This document shows positions 49,058 to 59,225 of a stretch of 64,000 nt of DNA, in pieces (within the stretch, counting starts at the first letter, position 1; every line of letters begins with the position of its first letter). The notes under the pieces were generated by a model. That model saw nothing but the letters and a program-made list of their open reading frames with translations, did no database searches and was not told where the DNA came from. Made by a program: the position numbers and the translations under genes. This DNA comes from Anthonomus grandis grandis (lineage: Eukaryota; Arthropoda; Insecta; Coleoptera; Curculionidae): positions 19,323,167 through 19,387,166 of the forward strand of contig NC_065547.1 in NCBI RefSeq assembly GCF_022605725.1, in the 5' to 3' direction.

Positions 49058-49392
49058 TTTTAAAGTTTCGTGCCTGTTAAAACTGATTTGTGCTAGTTAT
49101 TAATTTGTACTTTTAACTGAATAAAAGTATTTTTATACTTTTTAACGGAATAAAAGTATGTTTTTATACTTTTAACGGAATAAAAGTATCTTATACTTGA
49201 AACTAATAAAAGACTAAATATATAAAATCTGGTAATATTATTATTTTAATATTAAATCTTTTAAATCAAAATCATAAATTGTCATACACTTTGTATTCAA
49301 GACAATTAAATAAATCAAAAATATATTTTTCAAATCCAAAAATCATAAATTGTCATACACTTTGTATTTTAGACAATTAAATAAATATAAAC
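49058..49392. repeat. Short tandem duplications upstream of gag copy 1
   Basis: Between 49,110 and 49,210 a unit of about 30 bp around ACGGAATAAAAGTAT is repeated with variation about four times. Between 49,268 and 49,392 a unit of about 70 bp, beginning AAATCATAAATTGTCATACA, occurs twice. These lie in the untranslated leader side of the minus-strand gypsy copy and are not seen in copy 2. Confidence 0.65.
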
Positions 49393-49692
49393 TTAAAACT
49401 ACTTTCCACTTGCTCAACCGGAGAAAGAGAAAGGATCTGAGAGGATTGGGTACTTACCCCTCGACGGAGAGATGTCAACCTTTTCCTACTCAAGGTGAAT
49501 CTCCGTGTCAGCCACCTCTTCTCTGTGCCTTGATTGCCAAATGGTGTCTCGACTGTTCTTCTTCCCGTGGTAGACCACTTCAGGGTTGATTCACAGCTTC
49601 GACGTTCGTTTGGAACTGAAGAGTTGAAACTCACGATTGCAGTTACCACGGCGTCCCGATGACGTGAATACTAGATCACACAAACTGCTCCA
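49393..49692 (-). other. Gypsy copy 1 untranslated leader
   Basis: Read on the minus strand from the primer-binding site, this 300-bp stretch parallels the leader of copy 2 (54,831-55,130): a CACGTCATCG block, GTGAGTTT.AACTCTTC, AACACCATTT-like and GAGCAAGTGGAAAGT.AGTTTT. Frames in it on either strand are not coding. Confidence 0.75.
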
Positions 49693-49710
49693 ATCCTACT
49701 GACTGCACCA
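49693..49710 (-). other. Primer-binding site, gypsy copy 1
   Basis: On the minus strand this reads TGGTGCAGTCAGTAGGAT, directly after the LTR end AACATAAC. It corresponds to the copy 2 site TGGCGCAGTCGGTAGGAT with two changes. The site complements the 3' end of a serine tRNA, the primer type used by the 17.6/297 group. Confidence 0.8.
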
Positions 49711-49899
49711 GTTATGTTTCTTATCGTGCGAAGCACGTTTTAAAAAACAGTTTTTATTTGACAATAAGTACAAGCAGCAAGTATGGTACAACGAAGATTA
49801 AGGCATAAGGCCGTTACATGATATTATATAGACTTAAACTAGCAAATACAGCGAAAGATAATACAAAGCAACGTTAACATAATAGTAAGCAAATATATA
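49711..49899 (-). mobile_element. Partial 5' LTR of gypsy copy 1
   Basis: The minus-strand sequence matches the LTR of copy 2: a shared GTCTATATAAT promoter box, ATCTTCGTT, TCAAATAAAA polyadenylation region, TTTTTTAAAACG and the terminal AACATAACT. Its outer part is missing because a mariner-related miniature element starts at 49,900. No matching downstream LTR exists in the window. Confidence 0.75.
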
Positions 49900-49901
49900 T
49901 A

Positions 49902-50217
49902 CAGAGTGGTCAATATTGTGGCCATAACTAATGTTTGGTAGTCTTTTTTTCGATAACTGTTGACTTTAGGTATAGGACATGATGTATGAAACATACGTAG
50001 AATTCCACGCGAAATTAAAAAATGAAATAAAAAAAGGTGCTTTCATTTGAAAAAATTAAGTTGATGGTCGTAATTTATTTTTGAGCAACCCTGTATATAC
50101 AAACTTCACGTACAAAAATGCGTAACTTGAAATAAAAATCGACGGGTCCGAGCGTTTTTTTTTCGAACACACCCCTGAATTTTAAATGAACTTAGACATA
50201 ACTTTTAGGATGCACTG
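49902..50217. mobile_element. Incomplete miniature copy of the composite mariner-related element
   Basis: It begins CAGAGTGGTC after TA, with the opposite inner end GATGGTCGTAA...CAACCCTG at 50,093. It is followed immediately by one outer arm (50,096-50,217, containing AAATCGACGGGTCCGAGCG and ending CACTG-TA). Inner end and outer arm are joined exactly as in the larger element at 50,232-52,428. The left outer arm and the transposase are absent. It lies within the LTR of gypsy copy 1. Confidence 0.75.
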
Positions 50218-50231
50218 TATGGTATCCATTA

Positions 50232-52428
50232 CAGTGAGAGCCAAAAGTCCGGAATAAATTCATTTAAAATTCAGGGGTATGTTCAAAAAAAAAACGCTCA
50301 GACACGTCGATTTTTATTTTTAACTGCGGGTTTTCTTACTATAATTTTATGTATACAGGGTGGTCCAAAAATAGGTTACGACCATCAACTTCAATTTTTG
50401 AAATGGAAATACTTATTTTTTATTCCGTATTCTTAAAGAACAGAAAATTCTAGACATATTTCATGTACAATTTCCTATACCTCTATCTTCATTTGTTTTT
50501 GAGTTATTGACAGTTGAAGATCGGCATATTTGCACTTTTGACATGTTATAAAATCCAAACGGTTAGACATAGACAAATGCGGTTTTTCACTTTTAATCGA
50601 AGCTTTTTTAAAACCATCTGTTGACACTAGCTAGTAAGTGTCAACAGGTACTGAGAAATTTACGGTTGAATTTCTAAAAAAACATTCAAAATATTAATGT
50701 ATTTAATCAAAAGTATTGTATAAACTTTGAACAAAAAGAAACTATTCTAATCTAGACCGAATTAAATATTCAAATTGAGCCCCATTAACTTCTTGACAGT
50801 AAGCGAGTCTTGATTCGAATTCTCTCAGAACGTTGCGTATCATTTCTTGAGGTATTCGTTGAATCTCATTTCTTATATTATTTCTCAATTCTTCTAAATT
50901 GTTGGGTTTATTTACATACACTCTATGCTTTAAATAACCCCACAAAAATAAGTCAAGTCGGGGACCTAGCAGGCCACTCCAATTGACCCCTTCGCCCAAT
51001 CCATCGACCCGGAAATACCTCACTTAAATATTGGCGCACGGCTCTGCTGAAGTGTGACGGCGCGCCATCTTGCTGGAACCAAATTGAAGCTTCTGGAATA
51101 TTGGGATTATTTGCATTTGGAAACATCAAACATAAAGCGGGAATCAGTTCGTTCCTTAAGAATTCCAAATAACGTTGACCTGTTAAGGTACCTTCAAAGA
51201 AAAATGGACCTATGACTCTGTCATTGATAATGCCGGCCCAAACATTCACAGATTGAGGATATTGGGTATGAGCTTCAATCACCCAATTTGGATTGGAGGA
51301 AGACCAGTAACGGCAGTTCTGTCTGTTCACTGTACCATTGAGGCAGAAGGTCGACTCGTCAGAAATATTCTACGAGTAAAAAGACGGTCGTTATGGCAGA
51401 CATTCATTATAGTTTCGCAAAACTCTAATCCACGATCTGTATCATCTTCGTTAAGTTCGTGGATTAATTTTAATTTATAGGGATTATATTTTGCCTTTTT
51501 CAAAATTCTTCTTAAAGATGTTTTTCCAACATCGTTATCTAGTGCTGCCTGTCTAGTCGGTGTATGAGGATTTTCTTCAATGGACAAAACAACATTTAAC
51601 TTCTTTTCCTCGGAAATTGAGGGACGACCCGATCTGGGTCGATCTCTGACCTGACCTAATTCCCTAAATTTTCTTTCTAGTTTGCTAACGGTAGACTGAG
51701 ATATTATCTTATCAGGATACTTGGTATTAAACATTTCACAAACCTGGTGTTGGGTCCTAATGCGATCACCACATCCTATCATAATTAGTATTTCTATTCT
51801 CTCAGTTTCACTTAACTTATTCATCTTTTCAGGCAATATTAAATTTTACAATAAACAAGGATAACACTGCTTGATACCTGTCACTTTAAAAAATGATGAC
51901 AACATCATTGCAACAATGGATGAAAAAACACAAAAAACAAGGTTACCTTAGTAAGGGTGTTACATAGTTGCATGAATTATTGTATGTTAAGAAATTCAAC
52001 CGTAAATTTCTCAGTACCTGTTGACACTAACTAGCTAGTGTCAACAGATGGTTTTAAAAAAGCTTCGATAAAAAGTGCAAACCGCAATTGTCTATGTCTA
52101 ACCGTTTGGATTTTATAACATGTCAAAAATGCAAATATGCCGATCTTCAACTGTCAATAACTCAAAAACAAATGAAGATAGGTATAGGACATTGTACTAG
52201 AATATGTCTAGAATTTTCTGTTCTTTAAGAATACAGAATAAAAAATAGGTATTTCCATTTCAAAAATTGAAGTTGATGGTCGTAACTTATTTTTGGACCA
52301 CCCTGTATACATAAAATTATAGTAAGAAAACCCGCAGTTAAAAATAAAAATCGACGTGTCCGAGCGTTTTTTTTTTAACATACCCCTGAATTTTAAATGA
52401 ATTTATTCCGGACTTTTGGCTCTCACTG
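50232..52428 (-). mobile_element. Mariner-like element with compound 440-bp inverted ends
   Basis: The outer termini CAGTGAGAGCCAAAAGTCCG and the complement at 52,409-52,428 are both flanked by TA. The inner termini CAGGGTGGTCCAAAAATA (50,356) and complement (ending 52,305) are also flanked by TA. The inner inverted repeats run about 320 bp and include an 11-bp-stem hairpin CTGTTGACACT/AGTGTCAACAG (50,618-50,647). The outer arms are 123 bp each. Removing the inner part would leave a palindrome of about 250 bp with TATGTATATACATA at its centre. So either a mariner inserted at the dyad of a palindromic miniature element, or the arms became part of one mobile unit. Confidence 0.85.
50742..51836 (-). 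pseudogene. Mariner/Tc1-family transposase with two frameshifts
   Basis: The N-terminal 169 codons hold the helix-turn-helix DNA-binding region (LSETERIEILIMIGCGDRIR, then RPRSGRPS hinge). The first catalytic Asp is in ISDESTF but in another frame, so a frameshift lies near 51,375. The second Asp is in IWFQQDGAPSH. The third lies at RSPD, where a second break of about ten missing bases (near 50,970) separates it from LFLWGYLKHRV. About 36 residues separate the second and third Asp by my count. The protein would cut and paste the surrounding element but cannot be made from this copy. It lies centrally between the inverted ends. Confidence 0.9.
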
Positions 52429-52436
52429 TATAAGCT

Positions 52437-52720
52437 CCAAATATTAAATTCAAATGAAATTCGAATAATAGGTAAAAGCAATAGGTTTAGATACTCGATT
52501 TTTTTTAAACACAATATATCAAAAAAAAATTAAAATTATTTTGCATATACCAAATAAACTCTAAAAATTAAATTCAAATTAAATGTCAACAATACCTAAG
52601 CGGTTTAGTTAAATAAGACATCAAAAATTTTAGAAAATTATTTAGCATATACCAAATGAACTCTATAAATTAAATTAAAATCAATTGGCAACAATTGCTA
52701 AACGGAAACGGAGTGAAATC
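52437..52720 (-). repeat. Highly diverged satellite remnant
   Basis: AATTCGAATAATAGGTAAAAG, CATATACCAAATGAACTCT and AAATTAAATTAAAATCAATT are recognisable R-orientation satellite blocks, but diverged. This suggests the gypsy and mariner insertions at 47,671-52,436 landed within an older extension of the satellite. Confidence 0.6.
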
Positions 52721-53579
52721 AGTTTCGCTGTTCAGTGCAGGAAGACTGCTTTTCTGTATCATCTTCAACCACTTTAGAGTTTCTGCACCAAGAATAAAAT
52801 AGGTTATTAGATTACTAGGTTTATTGTGGGTAAGGCACCTTAATGGTGCCCCTCCACTGCGACCCTAGGTCTATAGTATCTCTCTCACTCCTAGATGTTC
52901 ATACTTCCTCAATCAAGCCCGCCCTCTTTAAGAGTTCGATAATTTGACTGGGAGATCTTCAAAGAGAGATCAAAGAGATTAAGAAATATTTTCTTATTCC
53001 CAAGAATAGAACAATGGAGCATCAATTTCCTTAATTTCTGTTGGTTGATTATAGCTCAGATTTGGAAGCCTTTATTAGCAGCAAACTTTAGAATGAAAAC
53101 AACTTTTCAAGGTTGCTAAAGGTTTAGATCTTACGACTTTTTTGCGAAAATTAAAAATTATTTATTAATTAGATTAAAATAAAAATTCTTGGGAGGGATC
53201 AGGTGATTAAGTTGAATTATTTGCAAACATTGGTTATGGCATCAGTATGTTACAGCAGGTTTCTTATAAATCCGCAGGTTATTAGGTTTTGCCTCTGCTC
53301 AGAGGAATCTAGGTTTTTTCCCTTATAAAATTGAAGACTTTGAATCTATAAAATAATTATTCAAAGTCGTAAAACTTTAGTCCAAGTAAAATACAAGAAA
53401 TCTTTCGTCGTCATTTAAAAAAAAAAGATGAGAATTTAGAAACTACAAAATCTGTACGAAATTTTCTCTCACAACACAAATAATTTCAGGTTTGATCCAA
53501 ATGTTTATTTAAAGTAGACTGATATTGATACTGCCAAATATGCATTTTATACAACACATAGGTACATTATCACCTATAG
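52721..53579. other. Unassigned non-coding interval
   Basis: No convincing protein frame. It has a more balanced base composition than the satellite, including a hairpin GGCACC/GGTGCC at about 52,832-52,850. It does not look like tRNA or rRNA. It may hold the lost 5' part of the next mariner element or other transposon debris. Confidence 0.4.
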
Positions 53580-54413
53580 CAGATCGTAGAGGTCAAAGAG
53601 GACCCGAATGAGTCGATTCGCCATCGTGCACAACAATTGAAGTTGTGCCCATCCACTTTGTGTAAGATTTTGCGGCAAGATCTTGGCTTGCGAGCTTACA
53701 AGATCCAACTGGTGCAAGAACTGAAACCGCGTGACCATTATGCGCGCCTTACGTTCGGTGAATGGGCGAAAAACAGTATTCAGCTTGACCCATTTTTTCA
53801 ATCCAAAATTTTGTTCAGCGATGAGGCTCATTTTTGGTTGAACGGCTTCGTCAATAAGCAAAATTGCCGAATTTGGAGTGGAGAAAATCCAGAAGCTTTT
53901 GTTGAGACGCCCTTACATCCATTAAAAGTCACAGTTTGGTGCGCTTTATGGTCAGGAGGAATCATTGGCCCATATTTTTTTAAAGATGATAACGACCAGA
54001 ATGTTACAGTCAATGGAGAACGTTATAGAGCCATGATTACCGACTTTTTTGTTCCCCAGTTGAACCGACTTTATATGGCAGGGCTTTGGTTTCAACAAGA
54101 TGGTGCAACATGCCACACAGCGCGTGACACTATCAATTTATTGCGGGAAACATTCCATGATCGCATAATTTCACGCAATGGACCTGTGAACTGGCCTCCA
54201 TGATCGTGTGATCTGACACCCCTGGATTACTTTCTTTGGGGATCTGTGAAGTCACATGTCTTGAAAGATAAACCACAGACGTTGGATCACTTGGAAGCAA
54301 ACATTCGCCGCGTTATTGCCGAGATACGGCCCCAGATGCTTGAAAAAGCCCGATTACGCTACATTCGAACCAGCCGTAACGCTCATATGCCCGAAATCAT
54401 TTTTAAGCACTAA
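53580..54413 (+). pseudogene. 5'-truncated mariner/Tc1-family transposase with an in-frame TGA
   Basis: The frame is open from about 53,580 and lacks the first helix-turn-helix region. It contains KLCPSTLCKILRQDLGLRAY, the first catalytic Asp in LFSDEAHFWLNGFVNKQN, the second in LWFQQDGATCH, then NWPP followed by TGA (54,201-54,203). After the TGA it continues in the same frame through CDLTPLDYFLWGSVKSHV to a TAA at 54,411. The TGA replaces the conserved Arg codon (CGA to TGA). The second-to-third Asp spacing is 36 by my count, as in the other transposase, but the sequences differ enough to be separate families. A 3' end with an AATAAA follows. Confidence 0.9.
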
Positions 54414-54592
54414 TGGCATAACAATATCTTTTAAATAAAACCAATACCATGTCAATAAATTTTTTTTTATAGTTTTATTTCACTTCAAATTTGTATACCT
54501 CTCAAAAAAACACTTTTTATAATTGAATTAGGTGCCACCTGGAATTCGAACACCTTTGCAAATTTTTGCAAAATATCTGTTGTAATGCTGAT
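54414..54592. other. 3' flank of the truncated mariner copy
   Basis: AATAAA at about 54,435, then an AT-rich stretch with AGGTGCCACCTGG. It ends at the gypsy LTR. I see no confident terminal inverted repeat. Confidence 0.4.
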
Positions 54593-54813
54593 AGTTATGT
54601 ACACAATTATGCCACCCTATATATAATATTTTGCTTATGTATATGCTTACTCAGTTATATTGTATTTCATGCTTTATTTGCATTATTTAGTCTATATAAT
54701 CACTTGTTATATTAAGTTAAGGTAATCTTCGTTCTTGCTTAGAGTACACTGTATCGCGGCTTGTCAAAATAAAAGTTTTTTAAAACGTTATTAACGTGAT
54801 AGGCAACATAACT
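54593..54813 (+). mobile_element. 5' LTR of Ty3/gypsy copy 2
   Basis: About 221 bp, bounded by the inverted ends AGTTATG and CATAACT. It has a TATATAAT box at 54,693-54,700, conserved in copy 1, and AATAAA at 54,768-54,773. The primer-binding site begins at its last base. AGT...ACT ends and a serine tRNA primer fit the 17.6/297 group. The 3' LTR is not seen because the element is cut by a BEL insertion at 58,032. Confidence 0.85.
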
Positions 54814-54830
54814 GGCGCAGTCGGTAGGAT
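54813..54830 (+). other. Primer-binding site, gypsy copy 2 (tRNA-Ser type)
   Basis: TGGCGCAGTCGGTAGGAT, complementary to a tRNA 3' end whose acceptor stem would start GCAGTCG with G as discriminator, as in insect serine tRNAs. This is where minus-strand DNA synthesis would start. Confidence 0.85.
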
Positions 54831-55410
54831 CAGGGCAGTTTTCGATTGAGATTTGCACGTCATCGAGAGGATCAATTGTAAAAACGTGAGTTTTAACTCT
54901 TCGGTCCTGATTACCAACGTGGAAGCTGAGATCAAACCTTATCAGAATCTCTGTGAGACGAGAGATCAGTGAAAACACCATTTTGGCAGCACGTACACAG
55001 CACCTTAGCAATGCGGGGTTTCAACTGATTGGAAAAAGGTAGGTGACAATTTCCTTTCAAACCCTTTCCCTTACTTTGGATTGAGCGAGTGGAAAGTTAG
55101 TTTTAAGTTATTATTAATTTAAACATTTCATTTATTTATTTTTATCTTAACTTAAAGATAAAATTATTTTCATATATTTTATCTTTACCAATTGGTAAAG
55201 ATAAAATAATGTTTCATTCATTCATTTCATTCAATAATGTTCAATTGAACGTTATTGAAATTACCATTGAACTTTCTTTTGCGCAAATCCTATTGGAATA
55301 TACTCTCTCTTAATCGTAAAGGAAGAAAGATTCAAATAATTTATTAGTATAATTAATTTTAGAATTGAGTTTATGTTATTTAATTAATAACATTATTTTT
55401 ATATTACTCT
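54831..55410 (+). other. Gypsy copy 2 untranslated leader
   Basis: 580 bp between the primer site and the gag start, sharing several blocks with the leader of copy 1. The part from 55,130 onward is AT-rich with repeats of an AGATAAAAT type (55,150-55,210). It contains no coding frame. Confidence 0.7.
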
Positions 55411-56722
55411 ATGAGTGAACCAAACGTTGCGCATTAGCTGAAGAATTTTTCAGAACACTTAAATTACAACAACAAAATTCGCATTTAGAAACATTTACTG
55501 AACAATTCGAATTATCTAATACAATGACTACTAGACGATCAAATTCTATAAATTACACTTTTCTAAAAATGTATGTTGATACAATTCACCCTTAAATGGT
55601 AATTCTAATACTCTTAACAATTTCATTTCTGCCGCAGATTTTCTATGCGAAACATATGATAACCAAGAAGATCCTATTTTAAAAAATTATCTTATTAGAA
55701 CTATTAGAATGAAATTAATTGACCGTGCACTAATATTAGTAGGTTGCCGTATGGAATTATTATCCTGGGCAGATATTAGAAATGCTTTATTAGATTGTTT
55801 TGGCGATAAACGTAGTATAGAATGCCTTGAACAAGATTTGTTTGTAGCTATCCCAAATAAGAATGAACAACCGTTAGATTTTTTCAAAAAATTAATAGTT
55901 TTGATAATAATCTTATGACAGCTGAAACAAAACTTATTCATCTTAGACAATACGATACTATATGCTTAAGAACATTTATAAGAGGAGTAAACAACCCCTT
56001 ACAAAGTATTATCCGATTAAAAAACCCAGATTGCATAGAAACCGCAATGACAATGATATCAGAGGAAGAAAACTTACGTTATACACAAAATTTATACGAA
56101 CCATTTATACCGATAAACCATAACAAACAACCAACATTAATGCACAAACCACCAGCATATTCACAGAATAACTCGCAACACAAAAATTATAATATACAAT
56201 ATCCAAATCAAAATAATTTTAGAACCCTAAATAATAATTTTAATCAACAACATAACTATAGACAGAATTTTATTCCACCTAGTTATCAGAATTTCAATCA
56301 AAATTTAAGTTTTCCACGAGGTCCAGTTCCAATACAACCTAGGCCAATGCCTCAGAGACCTCTTTCAACCAATCAACAAGTTTTCGGTACCCCAAAGATA
56401 TTTTCAAACCCACAGGTAGAACACCCCTTGATAAATCTGAGCCAATGTCAACCAGAGAAGAAAAAGAAATTCATTTCATTCTGGCCCAAGAAATTTCATT
56501 TCACAAGAACTTTTCCAAATGGAAAATAAAAATCCAGAAGAAAATGTCACAACCAATTACCACCCCAGTGAAGGTAATGATGATTATTATAGAACTAATT
56601 TTGAAAATCCTTATGAGACAAATTCTTACCAAATAAATGGAAATAACCCCTGTACATCAAATGACGATTTGGAATATGAAGCAGAATATTCACATGATAC
56701 TATTGACATAATTGTACCTTAA
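55411..56722 (+). pseudogene. Ty3/gypsy gag (copy 2), broken
   Basis: The start is ATG 55,411 (MSEPNVAH), with a TAG only eight codons later at 55,435. Coding sequence resumes in shifting frames: SAADFLCETYDNQEDP at about 55,630; WADIRNALLDCFGDKR at about 55,770; then a frameshift in an A-run near 55,895. FIRGVNNPLQSIIRLKNP follows, with the Asn/Gln-rich tail and FPRGPVPIQPRPMPQRPL, as in copy 1. Further frame changes occur near 56,450 and 56,515 before the acidic tail ending DIIVP. No zinc knuckle is present, as expected for this group. At least three frame changes and one stop make it non-functional. Confidence 0.85.
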
Positions 56723-58031
56723 TTTAATTATACCAGAAACGCTCTGCACAGCAGAAAATGGTTTTGCACGTGTTGATATTCAAAATAACACAGATGAAAA
56801 TATTACTGTTGAATTAATGAGTCCAATTGACCGTAAAATTTTACCAGATTACAATAAAATAATTTCGAATTTTTTCACCTAGACAATTTAATTAATAACA
56901 AACCCAGAAATATCCCATAATAATTACACTACATCTAACAGAAATCTTGATATTACCCAATTTATAAGACATGATCATCTTAATAAAGAGGAAAAGTCAA
57001 AAGTGTTTAAATTATTCAGAGAATTCTCAGACATTTTTCATAAAGAAACGAAAAAACTATCATTTACAAACAAAATCAAACACGAAATCAAAACACATGA
57101 TGAAATCTCAATACACTCAAAATCATACAGATATCCTTTCATACACAAGGAAGAAGTTCAAAAGCAAATCAACAAAATGCTGAAAGATGCAATTATAAGA
57201 CCCAGCCAAAGTCCATGGAGTAGTCCAATATGGATAGTAAGTAAAAAACCTGACGCAAGTGGAAAACAAAAATGGCGAATTGTCAATGACTACAGAGGAG
57301 TCAATTCTAAAACAATTGATGACAGATACCCTCTGCCAAACATCAATGATGTATTAGACAAACTAGGAAGGTGTACATACTTTTCCACCATCGATTTATC
57401 ACCAAATAGAAATGGCATCAAACTATTGAGAAAACAGCGTTCACAGTGGAAAATGGCCATTATGAATACGTAAGAATGCCATTCGGATTAAAAAATGCAC
57501 CAGCCACCTTTCAGAGAATCATGGACAATGTACTGAAAGATATTCAAGGAAAAACCTGTTTAGTCTATATGAATGACATTATTGTCTTTTCAGCAAGCCT
57601 AGAAGAGCACATAGAAAACTTGCATCATGTTTTCCTAAGATTACGAACGTCAAAATTGAAAATTCAACTTGATAAATCTGAATTCCTAAGAACAGAAGTT
57701 GAATTCCTGGGATATGTGATAACGAAAGACGGAGTTAAGCCGAACCCTAGAAAAATAGAGAAATCGATCCAGAAATTCCCGATCCCGAGAACACCAAAGG
57801 AAATAAAATCATTCCTAGGACTCTTAGGTTTCTATAGACGCTTTATAAACGGATTTGCGAAACTAACAAAACCATTCAAAATGCCTAAAGAAAGGAGCAG
57901 TAATAAAACACACCCCTGAATACATATACAAGGCTTTGAAACGTAAAAAAGTTGCTATGTAACGATCCTATACTACAATACCCAGACATTAGAAAACCCT
58001 TCATTTTAACCACAGATGCCTTAAATATAGC
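56723..58031 (+). pseudogene. Ty3/gypsy pol (copy 2): protease deleted, reverse transcriptase with YMND
   Basis: It starts at IIPETLCTAENGFARVDI, which in copy 1 lies after the protease, so the whole DTG protease domain is deleted here. Stops follow near 56,880. Reverse transcriptase then runs from about 57,000: SPWSSPIWIVSKKPD, WRIVNDYRGVN, YPLPNINDVLDKLG and TIDLS. A small deletion and frameshift at about 57,405 follows, then VRMPFGLKNAPATFQRIMD and CLVYMNDIIVFS, where the first Asp of the usual YxDD is Asn. FLGYVITKDGVKPNP and SFLGLLGFYRRFI follow. The frame breaks near 57,885, and the start of RNase H (KPFILTTDA) is interrupted at 58,031 by the BEL LTR. Confidence 0.9.
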
Positions 58032-58949
58032 TGTTGTGGAAACACAACCCATTTCTCTCAAATTATTAATCCTATCTCTTAATCCTCTTTTTCGTTGATT
58101 TCTTTGTTTTGTTGTTGTAATAATTGTCACGCTCGCTACCGGCCCCTCCCTGAAAAATCTAAAAATAGATCATAAGCACGGAAAAGATGCAGTTGCCCGC
58201 CACTCGCTCTTCGGGTGTAATAAATCTCGGTCACTTGTCCCAGTGACACATTTTTTCTCATTCTCGTTTAGCGGTTAAAAGCCAAACTCGCAATAGAGTA
58301 AATACTCATAATAAAAGCAACTAAATACTCTAAAATTTCTAATACTAATTCTATTCTAATACTAAATACTCTAACTCTTAAATTTCTCGCTCTCGCTTAA
58401 TCTCGAAGCTAAGTCTGTAAACTAGAGTTAATCAGTAATTACGGTATTGTGTGCAATGTGCAGTAATATAAACTATTAGATTATAAGCAATTCAACGCTC
58501 TTTTTATTCTTCCATTGAACCAGCGCAATCCCAGTAATGTTTACTCTAAAACATTTGATCCTTCGACCGGATAATATGGAAGAAAATTGTTGCAATTGCT
58601 TATAATTTCTAAATCTGTCTTGTGTTGTTCCCGAGAAGCAACGTTTTGACTCGCCGCTGTGCTAGGCAAATGAGTATGAAGTACAATAATTACTGTTGTA
58701 TGTATGAAGCCCTGTTTATGTTATGGTTGCTGCCCTTCGACATTCCATTTAACTTATGGGTATGACTCTAGCTCCTGTTGTTTGTAGAAGACAGATAAGT
58801 ATATACAAACTTTCTGAACTGGTGAGTGTTTTTCACTAACATCTATTTAAACAAAAACAATAAATAAAATACTTTTTGGTAGTGACTAAAGTGTTTGTGC
58901 TCGTTTTATTTTATTCTCGTTGACTGTTAAGTAAATTAAAGTGATCTCA
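58032..58949 (+). mobile_element. 5' LTR of a BEL/Pao element
   Basis: It begins TGTTGTGGAAACACAACCC, a TG start that also forms a hairpin TTGTG/CACAA, and ends near GTGATCTCA at 58,949. That is about 918 bp, with AATAAATAAA at about 58,859 as a possible polyadenylation signal. The boundary is set by the abrupt loss of gypsy pol on the left and by a primer-site-like TTGGCCTGGCTCTCTACC (from 58,953) on the right. The exact right end is inferred, because the 3' LTR lies outside the window. It is inserted in, and so younger than, gypsy copy 2. Confidence 0.75.
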
Positions 58950-59225
58950 ATTTTGGCCTGGCTCTCTACCAGGACCGTATTTAACAAATTTGTTAAAAAA
59001 GTTATATTTTTATTTTTTGACGTAACTCATACATAAATGCATGTACATATTTAGCTTTAGTGGATATTATATAGTATACATTTAGCATATAGAAATTTAG
59101 ACTAAAATTGTGTAGTTTCCTGGGGGTATTCTCACTCTTATAATTATAGGTCTAGCTCTCGGTTATAGGTCTATGTAAATAATTTTAGTTACTACCATAG
59201 TAAGTTTGTTATATTTTAACACAAA
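58950..59225 (+). other. BEL/Pao leader with candidate primer-binding site
   Basis: TGGCCTGGCTCTCTACC at 58,954-58,970 has the TGG start expected of a primer-binding site, but I could not match it to a tRNA by memory. The rest is non-coding up to the gag ATG at 59,226, in the context CACAAAATGTC. Confidence 0.5.

Noticed and set aside
49377..49649. Minus-strand 90-residue frame in the gypsy copy 1 leader
   Set aside because: The same leader region in copy 2 has no matching frame; non-coding leader.
50953..51480. Plus-strand frames over the mariner transposase
   Set aside because: Antisense shadows; the transposase motifs are on the minus strand.
52832..52850. Hairpin GGCACC/GGTGCC as a structured RNA
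   Set aside because: Only six paired bases with no supporting fold or recognised RNA family.
54525..54560. tRNA B-box-like GAATTCGAACACC
   Set aside because: No A box, cloverleaf or terminator; it lies in the mariner 3' flank.
54739..55011. Minus-strand 90-residue frame over the gypsy copy 2 leader
   Set aside because: It overlaps the LTR, primer-binding site and leader on the opposite strand; not conserved as protein in copy 1.
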